Below, in pieces: positions 1-7,637 of a stretch of 64,000 bases of DNA. Made by a program: the position numbers and the translations under genes. The notes under the pieces are model-generated. The model searched no databases, was not told where the DNA came from, and saw only the letters and a program-made list of their open reading frames with translations. How positions within the stretch are numbered: the first letter of the stretch is position 1; the number at the start of each line of letters is the position of its first letter. The stretch lies in NCBI RefSeq assembly GCF_001883705.2, contig NZ_MDEQ02000009.1:225836-289835 (forward strand). Direction: 5' to 3'. Source of the DNA: Burkholderia catarinensis (GTDB lineage: Bacteria > Pseudomonadota > Gammaproteobacteria > Burkholderiales > Burkholderiaceae).

Positions 1-1
1 G

Positions 2-148
2 CGCGGCGCGTACCGGTTGCTGCACGACGAAGCGCTGTGGGATGCGCTGACGCCGTTGCTCGAAGGCTTGAAGGTGTTCGCGCAAGGGCTTGCGCGCGAT
101 CCGGAGACACCCGCTGCCGCGCCCGGCGACAAGACGACGGGCGCGTGA
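2..148 (+). CDS. C-terminal end of a probable small transcriptional regulator (partial)
   Basis: The window opens inside a reading frame that ends in TGA at 146-148. The 48 visible residues begin RGAYRLLHDEALWDAL and finish in an Ala/Pro-rich tail. The YRLHDE.LWDAL..L pattern resembles the last helices of ArsR- or HxlR-type winged-helix repressors, where a short helix after the wing mediates dimerisation. The DNA-binding part lies outside the window, so the family is a guess. About 157 bases without a gene separate it from the next gene, which is on the opposite strand and converges on it. Confidence 0.45.
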   Translation, partial: RGAYRLLHDEALWDALTPLLEGLKVFAQGLARDPETPAAAPGDKTTGA

Positions 149-305
149 CGGTGTCCGGTTGCGGGCCGGCCTCGAGGTGCTCGACGCCGAACGGCAATGG
201 TCGTAGCGGTGCACACGCGCAATGGCCGGTGGGCAGTCGATCGACGCGTGCGGTCGTGTGCCGCACGCGTGGCGCACGACGCGACGCGTCAACACGTATG
301 CGGCG

Positions 306-1016
306 TTATTCCCACGCGTGCTTGCTGAACTGATAGCCCTTGCAGCGGATCGTCTTGATCCGTTTCGGCTCGCTTGCATCGTCACGCAGTTTGCGGCGCA
401 GCTTCGAGATGCGGCCGTCGATCGAGCGATCGAGGCCGTCGAACGCGATGCCGCGCAACAGCAACGTCAGGTCTTCCCGGCTGACCACCTCGCCTGCGCG
501 GCAGGCAAGGGCCCACAGCAGGTCGAATTCGGTTGAAGTCAGGCGAGGCGCGCTACCGTCAGGAAGGCGAATCTTGCGATTCGCCCGGTCGATCGAAAAC
601 TTGCCGAACTCGAATCGCTGGGGCGATTCCGGCGCGCGGTCGGCCGGACGCATGCGGGTCCGCCGCAACTGCGCCTTGATCCGCGCGAGCAGAATGCGTG
701 GCTCGACCGGCTTGCGAAGAAAGTCGTCCGCGCCGAATTCCAGGCCGAGCAACTCGTCGAACTGTTCGTCGCGGGCCGTCACCATGATGATGACGCCGTC
801 ATATTGCAGGCGTGCCTCGCGGCAAATCTCGAAGCCGTCCTTGCCCGGCAGGTTGATGTCGAGCAGCACCAGGTCGGGGCGACTCGCGACAATCGTCGAC
901 ACCGCATCGGTGCCGTCGAACAGGGTGTCCACCTCGTATTGATGGTTGCGCAGATAGTCCGCGATCAGCGCGGACAAATGGATGTCGTCTTCGACGAGCA
1001 GGATTCGGATGGGCAT
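306..1016 (-). CDS. OmpR/PhoB-family response regulator
   Basis: This is a two-domain DNA-binding response regulator of 236 residues. The receiver domain (1-115) has the acidic pocket D10-D11, phospho-acceptor D53 in LLLDINLPG, T80 and K102. A winged-helix Trans_reg_C domain (about 135-230) follows and ends with the recognition helix and wing IKTIRCKGYQF. The ATG at 1016 was chosen because MPIRILLVEDD is the canonical beginning; an in-frame TTG at 1034 would add six residues. Neither start has a strong ribosome binding site. The receiver resembles RstA-like regulators, but no sensor kinase lies beside it in the window, so its stimulus is unknown. Confidence 0.93.
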   Translation of the reverse strand: MPIRILLVEDDIHLSALIADYLRNHQYEVDTLFDGTDAVSTIVASRPDLVLLDINLPGKDGFEICREARLQYDGVIIMVTARDEQFDELLGLEFGADDFLRKPVEPRILLARIKAQLRRTRMRPADRAPESPQRFEFGKFSIDRANRKIRLPDGSAPRLTSTEFDLLWALACRAGEVVSREDLTLLLRGIAFDGLDRSIDGRISKLRRKLRDDASEPKRIKTIRCKGYQFSKHAWE

Positions 1017-1580
1017 CGCTAAACGAGGGGGCAAAGCGGGAAAACGGCGAGCGGTCAGGCCCAGTCCGAACGCGTGTCAGCCGAAGCGAGGCGGATGATA
1101 CTGCGCAACATTCCGACGGAATGTGCCGAAATATGGATCGTTCGGTGAACCTATCCATACGGCGATCCCCGCGGATTGGCGGAAAAGCGAATGGATGGCG
1201 ATGTGGAATCGTGTCGACGGCGAACGGCCCGAAATTCGACCGAAAATGTTCGGCGCGAGAGCTGGCGCGAAGCGGCGGGGGATGCGAGACAAAACATCCT
1301 TCCGACGAAAACGTTTGCGAAAAAAACCGCGGTCGTGAACGTCGCTCATGCTGGCCAAGCCGAGGCCAGGCAAGGTTACTCGACATATCATTACAAAATA
1401 TTACCGACGTGGCGGTGTATCGCTCCCTACAATCCTCGCACCTGGCAGGCGTGTACGATGCGCGGGGATTTCTCGCTGTTTCCGATCGTGTTGCCTGCCG
1501 GGTTTGACGAAGCGTTTTGCTGTACTACGCATGCCCGGCAGGCAAGCGGGCGGTACGACGTACTGACGGGGGGAGTTGAA
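1017..1580. other. 564-base intergenic region between divergent genes
   Basis: The stretch separates the divergent response regulator and FliT-like genes. Reading frames here have atypical composition and no recognisable domain. The only clear structure is the inverted repeat at 1491-1545, described separately. Confidence 0.6.
1491..1545. repeat. 12-bp inverted repeat upstream of the FliT-like gene
   Basis: TTGCCTGCCGGG at 1491-1502 is the exact reverse complement of CCCGGCAGGCAA at 1534-1545. The arms are 31 bases apart and the distal arm ends 35 bases before the ATG at 1581. It could be an operator pair or a hairpin in the leader RNA. There is no following T-run, so a terminator is unlikely. 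Confidence 0.7.
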
Positions 1581-1961
1581 ATGACGCCGTTGCAAGTCAT
1601 CCGGAGTCTCGACGCGCTCACCGACGCGATCGAAGTCGCGGTCGCGCGGGCCGACTGGAGCGAGGCCGTCCGGGCCGCCGACGCACGTTCAAGGTTCGTG
1701 ATTGCGCTTGCGCCCGGTCAACCGGATGAGGTGCTTGCGGCGCTCGGCAGAATGCAGGAGATCGACGTGCGGATCTCTGCCGTCGCACGGGAAACGCTGC
1801 ATGCGCTTATCACCGAGGGCTGGATTGCGTTGTACGAAACCAGGCTGGCGACGAACGCGTTGAAGGCGACACGGAAATCGCCGGGGGCGGGCGCCGAGAT
1901 GTCGCCATGCGCTTCCCGTGCCGATACATGGTTCGCTTCTCGCGCGGCAACGCGACAGTGA
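1581..1961 (+). CDS. FliT-like small helical protein
   Basis: This 126-residue protein starts MTPLQVIRSLDALTDAIEVA and contains the pattern 'A...DW..AV.AADARSRFV', which recalls the N-terminal helices of FliT-type flagellar export chaperones. The start is set by GGGGGGAGTTGAA directly before the ATG at 1581. The last third is Ser/Ala/Arg-rich and less like the family, so the C-terminus may have drifted or been replaced. No other flagellar gene is nearby, so assignment to flagellar export is weak. It sits just upstream of the small gene at 1985, with 23 bases between. Confidence 0.6.
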   Translation: MTPLQVIRSLDALTDAIEVAVARADWSEAVRAADARSRFVIALAPGQPDEVLAALGRMQEIDVRISAVARETLHALITEGWIALYETRLATNALKATRKSPGAGAEMSPCASRADTWFASRAATRQ

Positions 1962-1984
1962 TATCCGTTTCTTTTGGTGGTGAC

Positions 1985-2206
1985 ATGCAATTCAGAAAAC
2001 GCGCCGGTTATGTCGATGCAACACGATGGTTCGTCGAGGGCGACCATGATCGGGTGGAGCGCCGTCAAGGCAGGTGGGCGGTCGCCACGCCGGAAGGTTG
2101 GCGTCCGGTGAATCCGGGTGACTGGATCCTGCTCGATGAAGGCGGAAACTGCTGGCCGATGGACAACAGCCTCTTCATGCACTTCTACGAACCGGTAGCG
2201 GACTGA
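1985..2206 (+). CDS. Small 'PGDW'-motif protein, phage-like hypothetical
   Basis: The product has 73 residues and begins MQFRKRAGYVDATRWF. Its core, a Trp-rich strand pair followed by VNPGDWILLDEGG and a closing MHFYEP, matches a small beta-rich protein type common in phage genomes and in scattered bacterial loci. Function is unknown. GGTGGTGAC precedes the ATG and serves as a weak ribosome binding site. No integrase or structural phage gene is near, so this is a lone gene rather than prophage evidence. Confidence 0.7.
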   Translation: MQFRKRAGYVDATRWFVEGDHDRVERRQGRWAVATPEGWRPVNPGDWILLDEGGNCWPMDNSLFMHFYEPVAD

Positions 2207-2336
2207 TCGGTTCGACGAAGGCCGGAGCGAGCCGGATGCGAACGATCGACGCACGCCCCGGGTAACGGATGGAGCGCGGCCAGATCGCCCGCGCCCGAAG
2301 CGGATACGACGCTGCCGCGATAACCGGTTGCCGCGC

Positions 2337-2876
2337 CTACCGGCACGCGCGCGAAAACAGCAACGAATCCGCGTCGTTGAAGCGCATGCGCACCGGTTCG
2401 CCATAACCGGCCTTTTCCGCCACCCGGATCGACGCGACATTCGTCGGCGCGATCAGGCACACGCTGCGCTCGAACCGCTGCTGCCCGTCGAGCCATGCGA
2501 GCGCGGCCGCGAGCGCCTCGGTCGCATAGCCCCTGCCGTGCGCCCAGGTCGCGAGCGCCCAGCCGGCTTCCGGCACGCCGCGAATCGACGGCTCGATGTT
2601 CCGGTGGAAATCCGCGAAGCCGAGATCGCCGACATAGCGGCCCGACACCTTCTCGCGAATCGCCCAGTAGCCATAGCCGAGCAGCGGCCACAGCCCGCGA
2701 TACGCGAGCATGCGCATCCACGAGTCGCGCGGCGCCGACGGCTCGCCGTTGAAGATGTGCGCGACGACGTCCGGCTCGGCCCACATCGTGGCGAGCGCGT
2801 CGAAGTCGCCGGGCGGATGGCCTTCGAGGACGAGGCGCGGCGTGTCGAGAACGGGCGGGGAAGAGACGAGCGGCAT
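2337..2876 (-). CDS. GNAT N-acetyltransferase, RimJ/RimL type
   Basis: This 179-residue protein has the full RimJ/RimL-type acetyltransferase pattern: an N-terminal strand LDTPRLVLEGH, a central strand GYWAIREKVSGRYVGDLGF, the acetyl-CoA loop with HGRGYATEALAAALAW, and a C-terminal NVASIRVAEKAGY helix. Such enzymes transfer acetyl from acetyl-CoA to an amino group of a small molecule or a ribosomal protein. The substrate cannot be told from sequence. The start at 2876 fits the usual family length. It is followed upstream, on the same strand, by a decayed DeoR-like segment. Confidence 0.9.
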   Translation of the reverse strand: MPLVSSPPVLDTPRLVLEGHPPGDFDALATMWAEPDVVAHIFNGEPSAPRDSWMRMLAYRGLWPLLGYGYWAIREKVSGRYVGDLGFADFHRNIEPSIRGVPEAGWALATWAHGRGYATEALAAALAWLDGQQRFERSVCLIAPTNVASIRVAEKAGYGEPVRMRFNDADSLLFSRACR

Positions 2877-2904
2877 CGCGGTTTCCGGAAGAAGGGTGAA
2901 TGCC

Positions 2905-3096
2905 GGGCGGCTGGATCGTCGGCACGTCGACGCCGCGCTGCCGCAGGTTGTCGTCCACGGCCGGAGCGGCGCCCGTATCGGCGATCGGCATGTCGAGCGG
3001 CTCGACGCTCGCGAGCGCGGACAGGTTGCGCTTCATCGGCTTCGACGCGTCGGCGACTGCGATCACGCGGCCGGCACGGCAGGGCGCCGAAATCAT
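2905..3096 (-). pseudogene. Remnant of a DeoR-family sugar regulator (C-terminal part)
   Basis: In one minus-strand frame the translation runs from a Met near 3096 through GRVIAVADASK to NLRQRGVDVPTIQPP near 2911. This matches the end of the DeoR effector domain, where VVADASKFGR is followed by a Leu/Ile-rich segment ending in G(I/V)EV. The helix-turn-helix half and the start are missing and the frame continues into unrelated sequence. It is best read as a decaying fragment. Its nearness to the HPr-like gene at 3546 hints at a former sugar or PTS gene set; that link is inference. Confidence 0.5.
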
Positions 3097-3256
3097 ATCA
3101 AAACCCCTGCCGGCGCGAGCGAGGGCAATAGCGATGGTTCGCGCAGCCTGTTCGCCAGCCGATCGGGCCGTGCAACGCCGATGCCGGCACGCATTCGCAA
3201 CGGCCTGCAATCGTCGGCATCCGGCACCGGTGCGGGCCCGGCCGTGCGCCGGCGAT

Positions 3257-3478
3257 CTACTTCCGGCTTTTCAGGAAGGTCCGCCCTGCGGGCGTGATCG
3301 ACGCGCCGGAGCGGCCGTGCACGGGATGGCTGACGAAGCCCGCGCTGACGAGTTCCCGCGCGATCGACCAGCCGAGCGCCGGCGCGTCGCGTCCGTAGCG
3401 GACGTCGGCGAGGCGTTCGAGCGCCCAGATGGCGGACGCTGACAGGTCCGGGGCGTTTGACGTGAAGTTGTCGCTCAT
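3257..3478 (-). CDS. Small winged-helix-like protein
   Basis: A 73-residue protein starts at the ATG at 3478, preceded by GAGGAAGCG, a good ribosome binding site; a longer frame reaching 3541 has no such support. The sequence has alternating helices (SASAIWALERLADV, LGWSIARELVSAGFV) and ends ASITPAGRTFLKSRK, a pattern typical of the last helix and wing of small winged-helix proteins. No close family is recognised. It lies 67 bases upstream of the end of the HPr-like gene on the same strand, but the two are read independently. Confidence 0.75.
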   Translation of the reverse strand: MSDNFTSNAPDLSASAIWALERLADVRYGRDAPALGWSIARELVSAGFVSHPVHGRSGASITPAGRTFLKSRK

Positions 3479-3545
3479 CGCTTCCTCGTGGATTGGAGAT
3501 TCAGGGTGGGCGGCACGCTGCCGCGACATCGCGTGGCGCACGGGG

Positions 3546-3809
3546 TCAGCACGCTTGCAGCAACGGCAGCAGCGCGTGCAGTGCGGCTTCCTCGTCGGGC
3601 CCGGTGGCCAGCACCTGCGCGGACGTGCCGCCGTGCACCTGCAGCGACGCGACGGCCGTGCCGTCTTTCGCGTTGCCGCTGTACCCGTTCGCGATCAGCA
3701 GGATGTCGCTTTCGAAGCGGCGTGCCGCGTCGACGGCTGCGTCTCGCGCGGCGCGGCCGCGATTGCGGTTCCACGCGGGGCCGATCTGAACGTACACAAC
3801 GGTTGCCAC
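3546..3809 (-). CDS. HPr-like protein lacking the phospho-histidine
   Basis: The 87-residue product has the length and secondary-structure order of HPr: strand MATVVYVQIG, helix with AARDAAVDAARRFESDI, then NAKDGTAVASL, and a C-terminal GPDEEAALHALLPLL helix. In PTS HPr, His15 lies in GLHARPA and Ser46 follows an AK pair. Here the His region reads NRNRGRAARDAA with no histidine, and the Ser46 position is Asp49 (NAKD). The phosphotransfer role is therefore probably lost. The start is a GTG at 3809 with GGAGG about 12 bases upstream; an ATG start is absent. Family assignment is by fold pattern, so it needs profile confirmation. Confidence 0.6.
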   Translation of the reverse strand: MATVVYVQIGPAWNRNRGRAARDAAVDAARRFESDILLIANGYSGNAKDGTAVASLQVHGGTSAQVLATGPDEEAALHALLPLLQAC

Positions 3810-4053
3810 GATGCTGGAAAGCCTCCGGACAGGTGGTCGGGATCGGTACGCGGCGCGGGGCCGGCAACGCACCGGGCCCGCGCGAAACGCGGTTTCGCGA
3901 CGCGTGTTATGGACATCGGGCGGCCGGACTTTCGCGATTTGCCGCAGGGTCGCGGAGCACCGGCCGGGCGGTCGAGGCTCGTTATCCGGCGCGAACACGC
4001 CGGCATCCTCACTGAAGCCGCTTTCAAGTTCGCTGAATGTCGCGAAGTCGACG

Positions 4054-4094
4054 ATTATAATGCATCGGCCGGATCATGTGTATTGCATTATAAT
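4054..4094. promoter_or_regulatory. Inverted repeat carrying two -10-like boxes
   Basis: ATTATAATGCA at 4054-4064 and TGCATTATAAT at 4084-4094 are exact reverse complements, 19 bases apart. Both arms contain TATAAT on the + strand. The site lies 132 bases before the yjdM-like gene in very GC-rich surroundings and looks like a repressor operator overlapping a promoter. The 3810-4226 gap otherwise shows no gene. Confidence 0.65.
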
Positions 4095-4226
4095 GCCGTG
4101 TGCGCCCATACCGGCCCGCCGCTCCGTCGGCGGGCGTGCCCGGACCGCACTCGACCGGGCGCGCAGCCTGCTTGCCCGGCATTTTTTCGACCGACCCGAC
4201 CCGACTCTTCTCGAATGGAAGCTGCA

Positions 4227-4571
4227 ATGAACGCCGCCCCCGCCTGCCCGCAATGCGCGATGGAAAACACTTACCCGGACGGCACGCTGACCGTCTGCGC
4301 GGACTGCGGCCATGAATGGTCGGCCGGCGCCGGCGCCGAAGCGGGCGACGAACCGGCGGGCAATGTCGTCAAGGACGCGAACGGCAACGTGCTGTCGGAC
4401 GGCGATTCGGTCGTGCTGGTCAAGGATTTGCGCGTGAAGGGCTCGTCGATCACACTGAAGATGGGCACCAAGGTCAAGAGCATCCGGCTCGTCGGCGGCG
4501 ATCACGAAGTCGATTGCAAGACCGACCTGGGCGGCTTCATGCTGAAGGCCTGCTACCTGAAGAAGGTCTGA
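4227..4571 (+). CDS. yjdM: Zinc-ribbon protein of the YjdM/PhnA family
   Basis: This 114-residue protein has the family signature. An N-terminal zinc ribbon (CPQCAMENTYPDG...CADCGHEW) is followed by a short acidic linker and a beta-rich SH3-like domain with VVKDANGNVLSDGDSVVLVKDLRVKGSS. It was once linked to phosphonate use through the name PhnA, but the molecular role is not established. The ATG at 4227 was chosen because the zinc ribbon begins eight residues later; an upstream in-frame ATG at 4215 is possible. It probably uses the promoter near 4084-4094. Confidence 0.93.
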   Translation: MNAAPACPQCAMENTYPDGTLTVCADCGHEWSAGAGAEAGDEPAGNVVKDANGNVLSDGDSVVLVKDLRVKGSSITLKMGTKVKSIRLVGGDHEVDCKTDLGGFMLKACYLKKV

Positions 4572-4608
4572 GCACGCACGATTGACGTTTCCATCCGACT
4601 AGCCGCGC

Positions 4609-5445
4609 ATGGCCGAAGATCGCACTTCCTACGAAGCGTTCGTCAAATTCCTGGCGACGCCGCTGACCGACGGCAGGCCGTTCGTGCTGGAGACGCAGCA
4701 TGCGCTCTCGCTGCACTTCGATCATTTCGGCACGCAGAGCTTCATGTCGCTTCGCGATCCGCTCCGGCTCGAACTCGGCTATACCCGCGTGATGATGGGC
4801 TTCCTGCTGCTGCAGCCCGAACCTGCGCACATCTGCATGCTCGGGCTCGGCGGCGGCTCGCTCGCGAAGTACTGCTACCGGCACCTGCCCGGCGCGGCGA
4901 TCGACGCGGTCGAGATCAATCCGGACGTGATCGCGTTGCGCGATGTGTTCAGGATTCCTGCCGACGATGCGCGGTTCACGGTGGTGTGCGCCGATGGCGC
5001 GGATCATCTGGAACGGGCGGATGTCCGGACCGACGTGATCCTGCACGACGCGTTTGTCGCCGACGGCATGCGGGGCCGGTGCATGGGCGCCGCCTTCCTC
5101 GACGCGTGCCGCGCGCGCCTGGGCGAAACCGGCGTGCTGGCGATCAACTTCATGGATGACGATCCGGCGCTGCCGCAGCACGTCGAGCAGTTGCGATCGG
5201 TGTTCGGGGCGTCGTATGCGCTGGTGCCGTGCGGCGACGACAATAACTTCGTCGCGTTCGCATGGAAAGACGGCCGCCGGTTGCCGTCGCTGCGCATCCT
5301 GCTCGAGCGCGCGCTTGCGTGCGCCCGGGCCGGCGAGCTCAAGCTGGCGGCCACGGCGAGGCGCATGAAGGCAGGGGAATGCGTCGATCCGCGGCGGCTG
5401 GTCCGGCGTACGCAATCGCACGAACGATGGGAAATCGGCGCGTAG
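4609..5445 (+). CDS. Spermidine-synthase-like methyltransferase-fold protein
   Basis: The 278-residue protein has the Rossmann nucleotide-binding core of the spermidine synthase family: MLGLGGGSLAKY (motif I), AVEINPDVI (acidic end of strand 2) and a DVILHDAF segment where true polyamine aminopropyltransferases have a catalytic Asp. It lacks a recognisable N-terminal oligomerisation domain, so the polyamine function is uncertain; many bacterial homologues of this size remain uncharacterised. The gene starts 37 bases after yjdM on the same strand and may be co-transcribed. Confidence 0.85.
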   Translation: MAEDRTSYEAFVKFLATPLTDGRPFVLETQHALSLHFDHFGTQSFMSLRDPLRLELGYTRVMMGFLLLQPEPAHICMLGLGGGSLAKYCYRHLPGAAIDAVEINPDVIALRDVFRIPADDARFTVVCADGADHLERADVRTDVILHDAFVADGMRGRCMGAAFLDACRARLGETGVLAINFMDDDPALPQHVEQLRSVFGASYALVPCGDDNNFVAFAWKDGRRLPSLRILLERALACARAGELKLAATARRMKAGECVDPRRLVRRTQSHERWEIGA

Positions 5446-5477
5446 CCGGCGCCGCCGGCGCGACCTGTCCGGCCGCG

Positions 5478-5663
5478 TTACTTCACCCGCTTGCCGAGTG
5501 CGCTCTTGGTCTTGTACGTTACGCCGTGCCGGTCGAGGTACTCGCGGATCAACTGCCGCACGACTTGCGACGGCGTGAGATCCTGCTCCGCGCAGAGCAT
5601 CTCGAAGGCTTCCTTCTTCGCGGGGTCGATCAGGACGGTCAGGCGGGCAGTTTTCGTTTCCAT
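5478..5663 (-). CDS. Ribbon-helix-helix DNA-binding protein
   Basis: This 61-residue protein begins METKTARLTVLIDPAKKEAF and continues DLTPSQVVRQLIREYLDRHG. That is a beta strand followed by two helices, as in CopG/Arc-type repressors and many antitoxins. The strand residues TARLTVLID would contact the major groove. No toxin-like gene is beside it, so it may be a solitary regulator. A strong AT-rich promoter with TATAAT on the minus strand lies near 5692-5702, inside the short gap before the DUF1275 gene. Confidence 0.85.
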   Translation of the reverse strand: METKTARLTVLIDPAKKEAFEMLCAEQDLTPSQVVRQLIREYLDRHGVTYKTKSALGKRVK

Positions 5664-5750
5664 TACGGGGCGAGGGTGGTCGGTATGTTAATCAAATTAT
5701 AATCGATCCGCTTACGGCGCCGCGGCCGGATGTGCCGCCTTCGCGTGCGA

Positions 5751-6509
5751 TCAGCGCCTGTCGCGGAGCAACGCGAGCAGGTCGTCGATCACGGGCACGA
5801 TCGCGAGCATGACGAGCAGCGCGGCGAGCGGCACGGTCGACACGTAGCCGACATGCTTGAAGCCGATCGCGCCGGCCAGGCCACCGACGAAGAACGACGC
5901 GAGCATCGTGCCGTGAATCCCCAGTTTCGAGCGGTTGGCGATTACCGCATGCGCGTCGACGTCGATGGCCGACCGGTTCCAGTAGAACAGCTTGCCGAGC
6001 TCGATGCCGAGGTCGGTCACGATGCCCGTGATGTGCGTCGTGCGGATCTCCGCGCCCGACAGCTTCGTGATCGTTGCGTTCTGCAGCCCCATGATGAAGC
6101 ACAGCAGCGTCACGGTCACCGGCACGAAGAACGTTTCCCACAGCGCGAGGTGGCTGCCCAGCAGCCCGAACAGGAGCAGCAGCGCGGACTCGACCAGCAA
6201 CGGCAGCATGAACTGGCTCTGCAGGCCGCGGCGGCGCCCCCAGTTGACGAGGATCGCCGAGCAGCTCGCGCCGACCAGGAACGCCCCCAGCGAGCTGATG
6301 CCGGCCAGCGCGAGCCGCACGTCGCCGAGCGCCGTCTGGTCGGCGATCGCCGACACGATGCCGCTCATGTGCGACGTGTACTGCCTGACCGCGAGGAAGC
6401 CGCCGGCGTTGGTCGCGCCGGCGACGAACGCCAGCGAAAACCCGAGCTGACGGTTCGCGGTCGCGCTGCGGTGTTTTCCCGTCAGGTTTCGAAAGTACTG
6501 CGCTGGCAT
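5751..6509 (-). CDS. DUF1275 (YoaK-type) inner membrane protein
   Basis: The 252-residue protein shows six hydrophobic segments and the family hallmarks: AGATNAGGFLAVRQYTSHMSG near the N-terminus, LPLLVESALLLLFGLLG in the middle and GLQNATITKLSGAEIRTTHITG before the fourth segment. YoaK/DUF1275 proteins are inner membrane proteins of unknown transport role. The ATG at 6509 gives the usual start just before QYFRNLTG; a longer frame to 6581 adds an implausible tail. A perfect 19-bp palindrome at 6625-6643 lies in the divergent promoter region. Confidence 0.9.
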   Translation of the reverse strand: MPAQYFRNLTGKHRSATANRQLGFSLAFVAGATNAGGFLAVRQYTSHMSGIVSAIADQTALGDVRLALAGISSLGAFLVGASCSAILVNWGRRRGLQSQFMLPLLVESALLLLFGLLGSHLALWETFFVPVTVTLLCFIMGLQNATITKLSGAEIRTTHITGIVTDLGIELGKLFYWNRSAIDVDAHAVIANRSKLGIHGTMLASFFVGGLAGAIGFKHVGYVSTVPLAALLVMLAIVPVIDDLLALLRDRR

Positions 6510-6624
6510 AAGGGCTTCGCTCAATCGCCGCGGATCGCGGGTACGGACTGGAAGACCGGTGCCGGACGGCAGGGCGGGCACGCCGCCTGCGCCGGATACC
6601 GGGTTCTCGAATCATGTGATGACC

Positions 6625-6643
6625 ATGATAATGTCATTATCAT
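6625..6643. promoter_or_regulatory. Perfect 19-bp palindrome in a divergent promoter region
   Basis: ATGATAATG, a central T, then CATTATCAT form a perfect palindrome between the DUF1275 gene (minus) and the 6724 gene (plus). The half-sites TGATAAT and ATTATCA resemble Fur half-sites but are three bases apart instead of one. It is a strong candidate operator for a dimeric repressor controlling one or both genes. Confidence 0.7.
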
Positions 6644-6723
6644 ACTCTGTTAGCCGGATAGGGCTTTCAGTACAATGGCGTGCCGCACGGCCCGCGTTCG
6701 CGACGACTCCGACCCACCGCTTC

Positions 6724-7074
6724 ATGACTCCGACCAAGTTCATTCTTCGCTATACGGCGATCCCTTTCACGGCCATCGTGGCCGTGGTGATCTGGACTGC
6801 CATCCCATCGTCGAAAGAGATCGATGCGCGACAATATGCGGCGCTGTCGCGCGCGTACGCGAGTTTCCCGCTGCCGTTCCGGCACGAGATCTCGGAAGCG
6901 ATGGACCACGGCCGGATCAACGACCGGCGCTACCAGACGCTCGTGCGCGATTCGCTGGGCAACGGCGTCGCGCTGGATTGGCCGGCGTCGGGCGTCGGCG
7001 GCATCGCCGACGAACGGCAAAAACTGGCCGAACTGATTGAGGCCGATTCGAATCTTCAAAGGCAACGGCAATGA
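6724..7074 (+). CDS. Small membrane-anchored protein of unknown function
   Basis: The 116-residue protein begins MTPTKFILRYTAIPFTAIVAVVIWTAI, one membrane-spanning segment acting as signal anchor. A mostly soluble domain with the repeated theme of short helices and YQTLVRDSLGNG follows. The start is the ATG at 6724; upstream frame extensions overlap the palindrome. Its stop codon overlaps the next start (ATGA), so it is translationally coupled to the DUF2909 protein. No characterised homologue is recognised. Confidence 0.8.
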   Translation: MTPTKFILRYTAIPFTAIVAVVIWTAIPSSKEIDARQYAALSRAYASFPLPFRHEISEAMDHGRINDRRYQTLVRDSLGNGVALDWPASGVGGIADERQKLAELIEADSNLQRQRQ

Positions 7075-7283
7075 AAACCCTGCTGGTTTCTGTGGCATTC
7101 GCGCTGATCATCGCAAGCCTGATCTTCGCGCTGTATTTCATGAATCACGATCGCGGCAAGTCCAAGCGGATGGCATGGTCGCTCGCGGCGCGCGTCGGGC
7201 TGTCGGTCACGCTGTTCCTGTCGCTGCTGATCGCGTACAAGTTCGGCTGGATCGAGCCGACCGGGCTGCCGATCGGGCGTTGA
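7071..7283 (+). CDS. Twin-transmembrane DUF2909-type protein
   Basis: This 70-residue protein has two hydrophobic helices (LLVSVAFALIIASLIFALYFM and ARVGLSVTLFLSLLIAYKFGW) joined by a basic loop with SKRMAWSL. That matches small DUF2909 twin-transmembrane proteins, which in several proteobacteria sit near cytochrome oxidase genes. Here it overlaps the preceding gene by four bases. No oxidase gene is adjacent, so the family's usual context is missing. Confidence 0.85.
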   Translation: MKTLLVSVAFALIIASLIFALYFMNHDRGKSKRMAWSLAARVGLSVTLFLSLLIAYKFGWIEPTGLPIGR

Positions 7284-7637
7284 GCGGGCCACGCCCTGTT
7301 GCATGCGGGGCGTTTCCGGAAATGCAAGTTTCAGTCTGAAATAGATGTGTTGTGATAAGAATACTTATCTCAATGGCACGATTGCCGGCTCACTCACGGG
7401 CACGCGCATCGACCAGCGCGTCCAGCCGAGGCGGGGCCGGGAGAAGGTCTTGCGTCGAATGAATGGGCATCTTGCCGCCTCCAGGCCGGAGATGGCGTTC
7501 GGAATCCGCGCATCGCACGTCTCTATCTCGATGTCTGCGCGTCACGCGCGCCGGCGCGGATCGTTGAATCAATTTGCGTCGATCGGAATGGAGCGCGAGC
7601 CGGCGTCGCATCCCGGGGCACGCACATGTGCGGCCGG
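7284..7637. other. 354-base gap with a short inverted repeat
   Basis: The gap lies between convergent genes, so it needs no promoter. GATAAG (7354-7359) and CTTATC (7364-7369) form a six-base inverted repeat with a four-base spacer in a short AT-rich patch. No gene or terminator with a T-run was seen. Confidence 0.5.

Noticed and set aside
1985..2206. Prophage, because of the phage-like PGDW protein
   Set aside because: No integrase, capsid, tail or lysis gene is near, and no attachment repeat was seen.
7354..7369. Fur box, from GATAAG / CTTATC
   Set aside because: The arms are only six bases and the site lies between convergent genes, so a promoter role is unlikely.
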